DNA of 5,546 nt. Source: Qingrenia yutianensis (GTDB lineage: Bacteria; Bacillota; Clostridia; UMGS1810). The stretch is taken from contig NZ_JACRTE010000039.1 in the NCBI RefSeq assembly GCF_014385105.1, positions 1 to 5,546 of the forward strand. Reading direction: 5' to 3'. Every line of letters starts with the position of its first letter. Position 1 is the first letter of the stretch. Positions 5,174-5,546 of this stretch are shown one piece after another. The notes beneath the pieces are model-generated. The model did not search any database. It had not been told where the DNA came from and was given only the letters and a program-made list of their open reading frames with translations. The position numbers and the translations under genes were made by a program.

Positions 5174-5360
5174 AAAAACCATTCCTTTCATTTTCTAATC
5201 TTGTTATCAGCATTTCTCCGTCAAGCCGTGTCAACGCACGGAACCATTCGGAACGAAAAAAACGCTTGATTTCTGCTCTGCATTGCGGCGAATATGTATG
5301 CCTGTAATCTTTTACCGCTTGCAGAATTATGGCATTTGCCAGCAGCTTTATATTTTCCAC
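5166..5360 (-). CDS. 64-aa helical protein between the replication initiator and parA genes
   Basis: The start is a GTG at 5360 with GGAGG (top 5369-5373) 8 nt upstream; no in-frame ATG precedes it. The product contains NAIILQAVKDYRHTY (residues 9-23), followed by AEIKRFFRSEWFRALTRLDG and EMLITRL. Two amphipathic helices with aromatic residues in FFRSEWF are evident. Proteins of this size with an 'AI.LQA.KDYR...FFRS.WF..LT..DGE' pattern are, to my recollection, common immediately upstream of parA in Firmicutes elements, but have no established function. The stop overlaps the parA start by 8 nt and the replication initiator ends 18 nt upstream, so it belongs to a rep-par operon. It may be a replication or partition accessory factor, which is inferred from position only. 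Confidence 0.85.
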   Translation of the reverse strand: MENIKLLANAIILQAVKDYRHTYSPQCRAEIKRFFRSEWFRALTRLDGEMLITRLENERNGFYG

Positions 5361-5378
5361 ACATACCGCCTCCGATTC

Positions 5379-5546
5379 CTATACATTTGCCATATCGTGT
5401 TTTACTTTTGCCGAAAACCAATTATCCGCCGTTTCAAACGACCGATAAATCGTTGTAATTAAAAATGCCCGGATATTCCGGACATCTGATGTGTTGCTCC
5501 GCAGGGCGAAGTCTATATATTCAATATGCGACGAGTCAATTTTCAA
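5379..5546 (-). CDS. C-terminal fragment of a replication initiator protein A (DUF6017-type), 5'-truncated by window edge
   Basis: A frame open from the window edge yields 55 codons ending at TAG (5381-5379). The visible peptide begins LKIDSSHIEYIDFALRSNTS, continues DVRNIRAFLITTIYRSFETA, and ends KVKHDMANV. The 'L.S.HIEY....L..NT..VRNIRAFL...Y' pattern, with the terminal 'NHD'-like KHDM, closely resembles the C-terminal region of RepA proteins with DUF6017 in clostridial plasmids and conjugative elements. The N-terminal RepA_N winged-helix domain, which would bind the origin, lies outside the window. The gene ends 18 nt before the 64-aa gene, supporting a shared rep-par transcript. It would drive replication of the circular form. 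Family assignment from 55 residues is fairly but not fully secure. Confidence 0.75.
   Translation of the reverse strand: MKIDSSHIEYIDFALRSNTSDVRNIRAFLITTIYRSFETADNWFSAKVKHDMANV
5422..5448. repeat. 27-nt imperfect dyad near the end of the replication initiator gene
   Basis: Symmetry around base 5435: TTATC (5422-5426) pairs with GATAA (5444-5448), and the core CGTTTCAAACG (5430-5440) is a perfect odd palindrome. In total 11 of 13 positions are complementary. It lies inside the replication initiator coding region, about 60 nt before the next gene start. A regulatory or partition-site role is speculative. Confidence 0.45.

Noticed and set aside
5461..5485. GC-rich 9-bp hairpin followed by five T residues on the minus strand, resembling a terminator upstream of the 64-aa gene
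   Set aside because: It lies inside the continuous open frame of the replication initiator C-terminus, the T-run is short, and transcription must pass through it to reach the par genes.
5512..5539. TTGACT and TATAGA on the minus strand with a 16-nt spacer, resembling a promoter
   Set aside because: It is within the initiator coding sequence at the window edge, the -10 is poor, and nothing else supports it.
1..5546. CRISPR array, tRNA or rRNA genes, insertion sequence, attachment-site repeats
   Set aside because: No regularly spaced repeats, no tRNA-like or rRNA-like sequence, no transposase or integrase frame, and no paired direct repeats were seen.

Overview
All twelve supported genes lie on the minus strand, so the window reads right to left. 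Nothing supportable is encoded on the plus strand. The AT-rich composition, strong AGGAGG-type ribosome binding sites, occasional GTG and TTG starts, and the gene families point to a low-to-moderate-GC Firmicute of class Clostridia, probably a gut or rumen resident. The gene set is the maintenance and replication module of an integrative conjugative or mobilizable element (broadly Tn1549-like). No relaxase, type IV secretion gene or integrase lies inside the window, so the element type is inferred.

Right part (5546 to 2338): a compact run of eight genes. It begins with the 3' end of a replication initiator (DUF6017-type C-terminus, cut by the window edge). Then come a 64-aa helical protein, the ParA ATPase, the CTP-binding-type ParB, a 35-aa DUF3789 membrane peptide, a 66-aa charged helical protein, a 65-aa cysteine-rich protein and a 208-aa two-domain protein resembling polyvalent-protein-associated domains. 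Spacing runs from a 41-nt overlap to a 20-nt gap, which indicates one transcript with translational coupling. RepA would replicate the excised circle and ParA/ParB would segregate it. The roles of the small proteins are unknown.

Middle part (about 2333 to 1112): a near-consensus promoter starts a separate unit with an unrecognised 124-aa protein. It is followed by a self-contained type II toxin-antitoxin cassette: a TTGACT/TATAAT promoter with a 9-bp inverted repeat as likely operator, a Phd/YefM antitoxin, a PIN-domain (VapC-like) toxin overlapping it by 4 nt, and a strong hairpin terminator.

Left part (1081 to 1): a 49-aa zinc-ribbon-like protein, then the first 298 codons of a very large protein. 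Its N-terminus matches those of the giant methylase/helicase polyvalent proteins of these elements and has an ArdC-like look. The frame stays open to the window edge.

The most interesting points are the insulated toxin-antitoxin cassette, whose terminator would silence the downstream anti-restriction/helicase genes unless it is read through; the orphan 124-aa gene with its own strong promoter; and a 27-nt near-perfect dyad inside parB. I found no rRNA, tRNA, CRISPR array, insertion sequence or attachment site. No stretch longer than about 190 nt lacks a gene. I see no clearly new system here, only an ordinary mobile-element core with several uncharacterised small genes.
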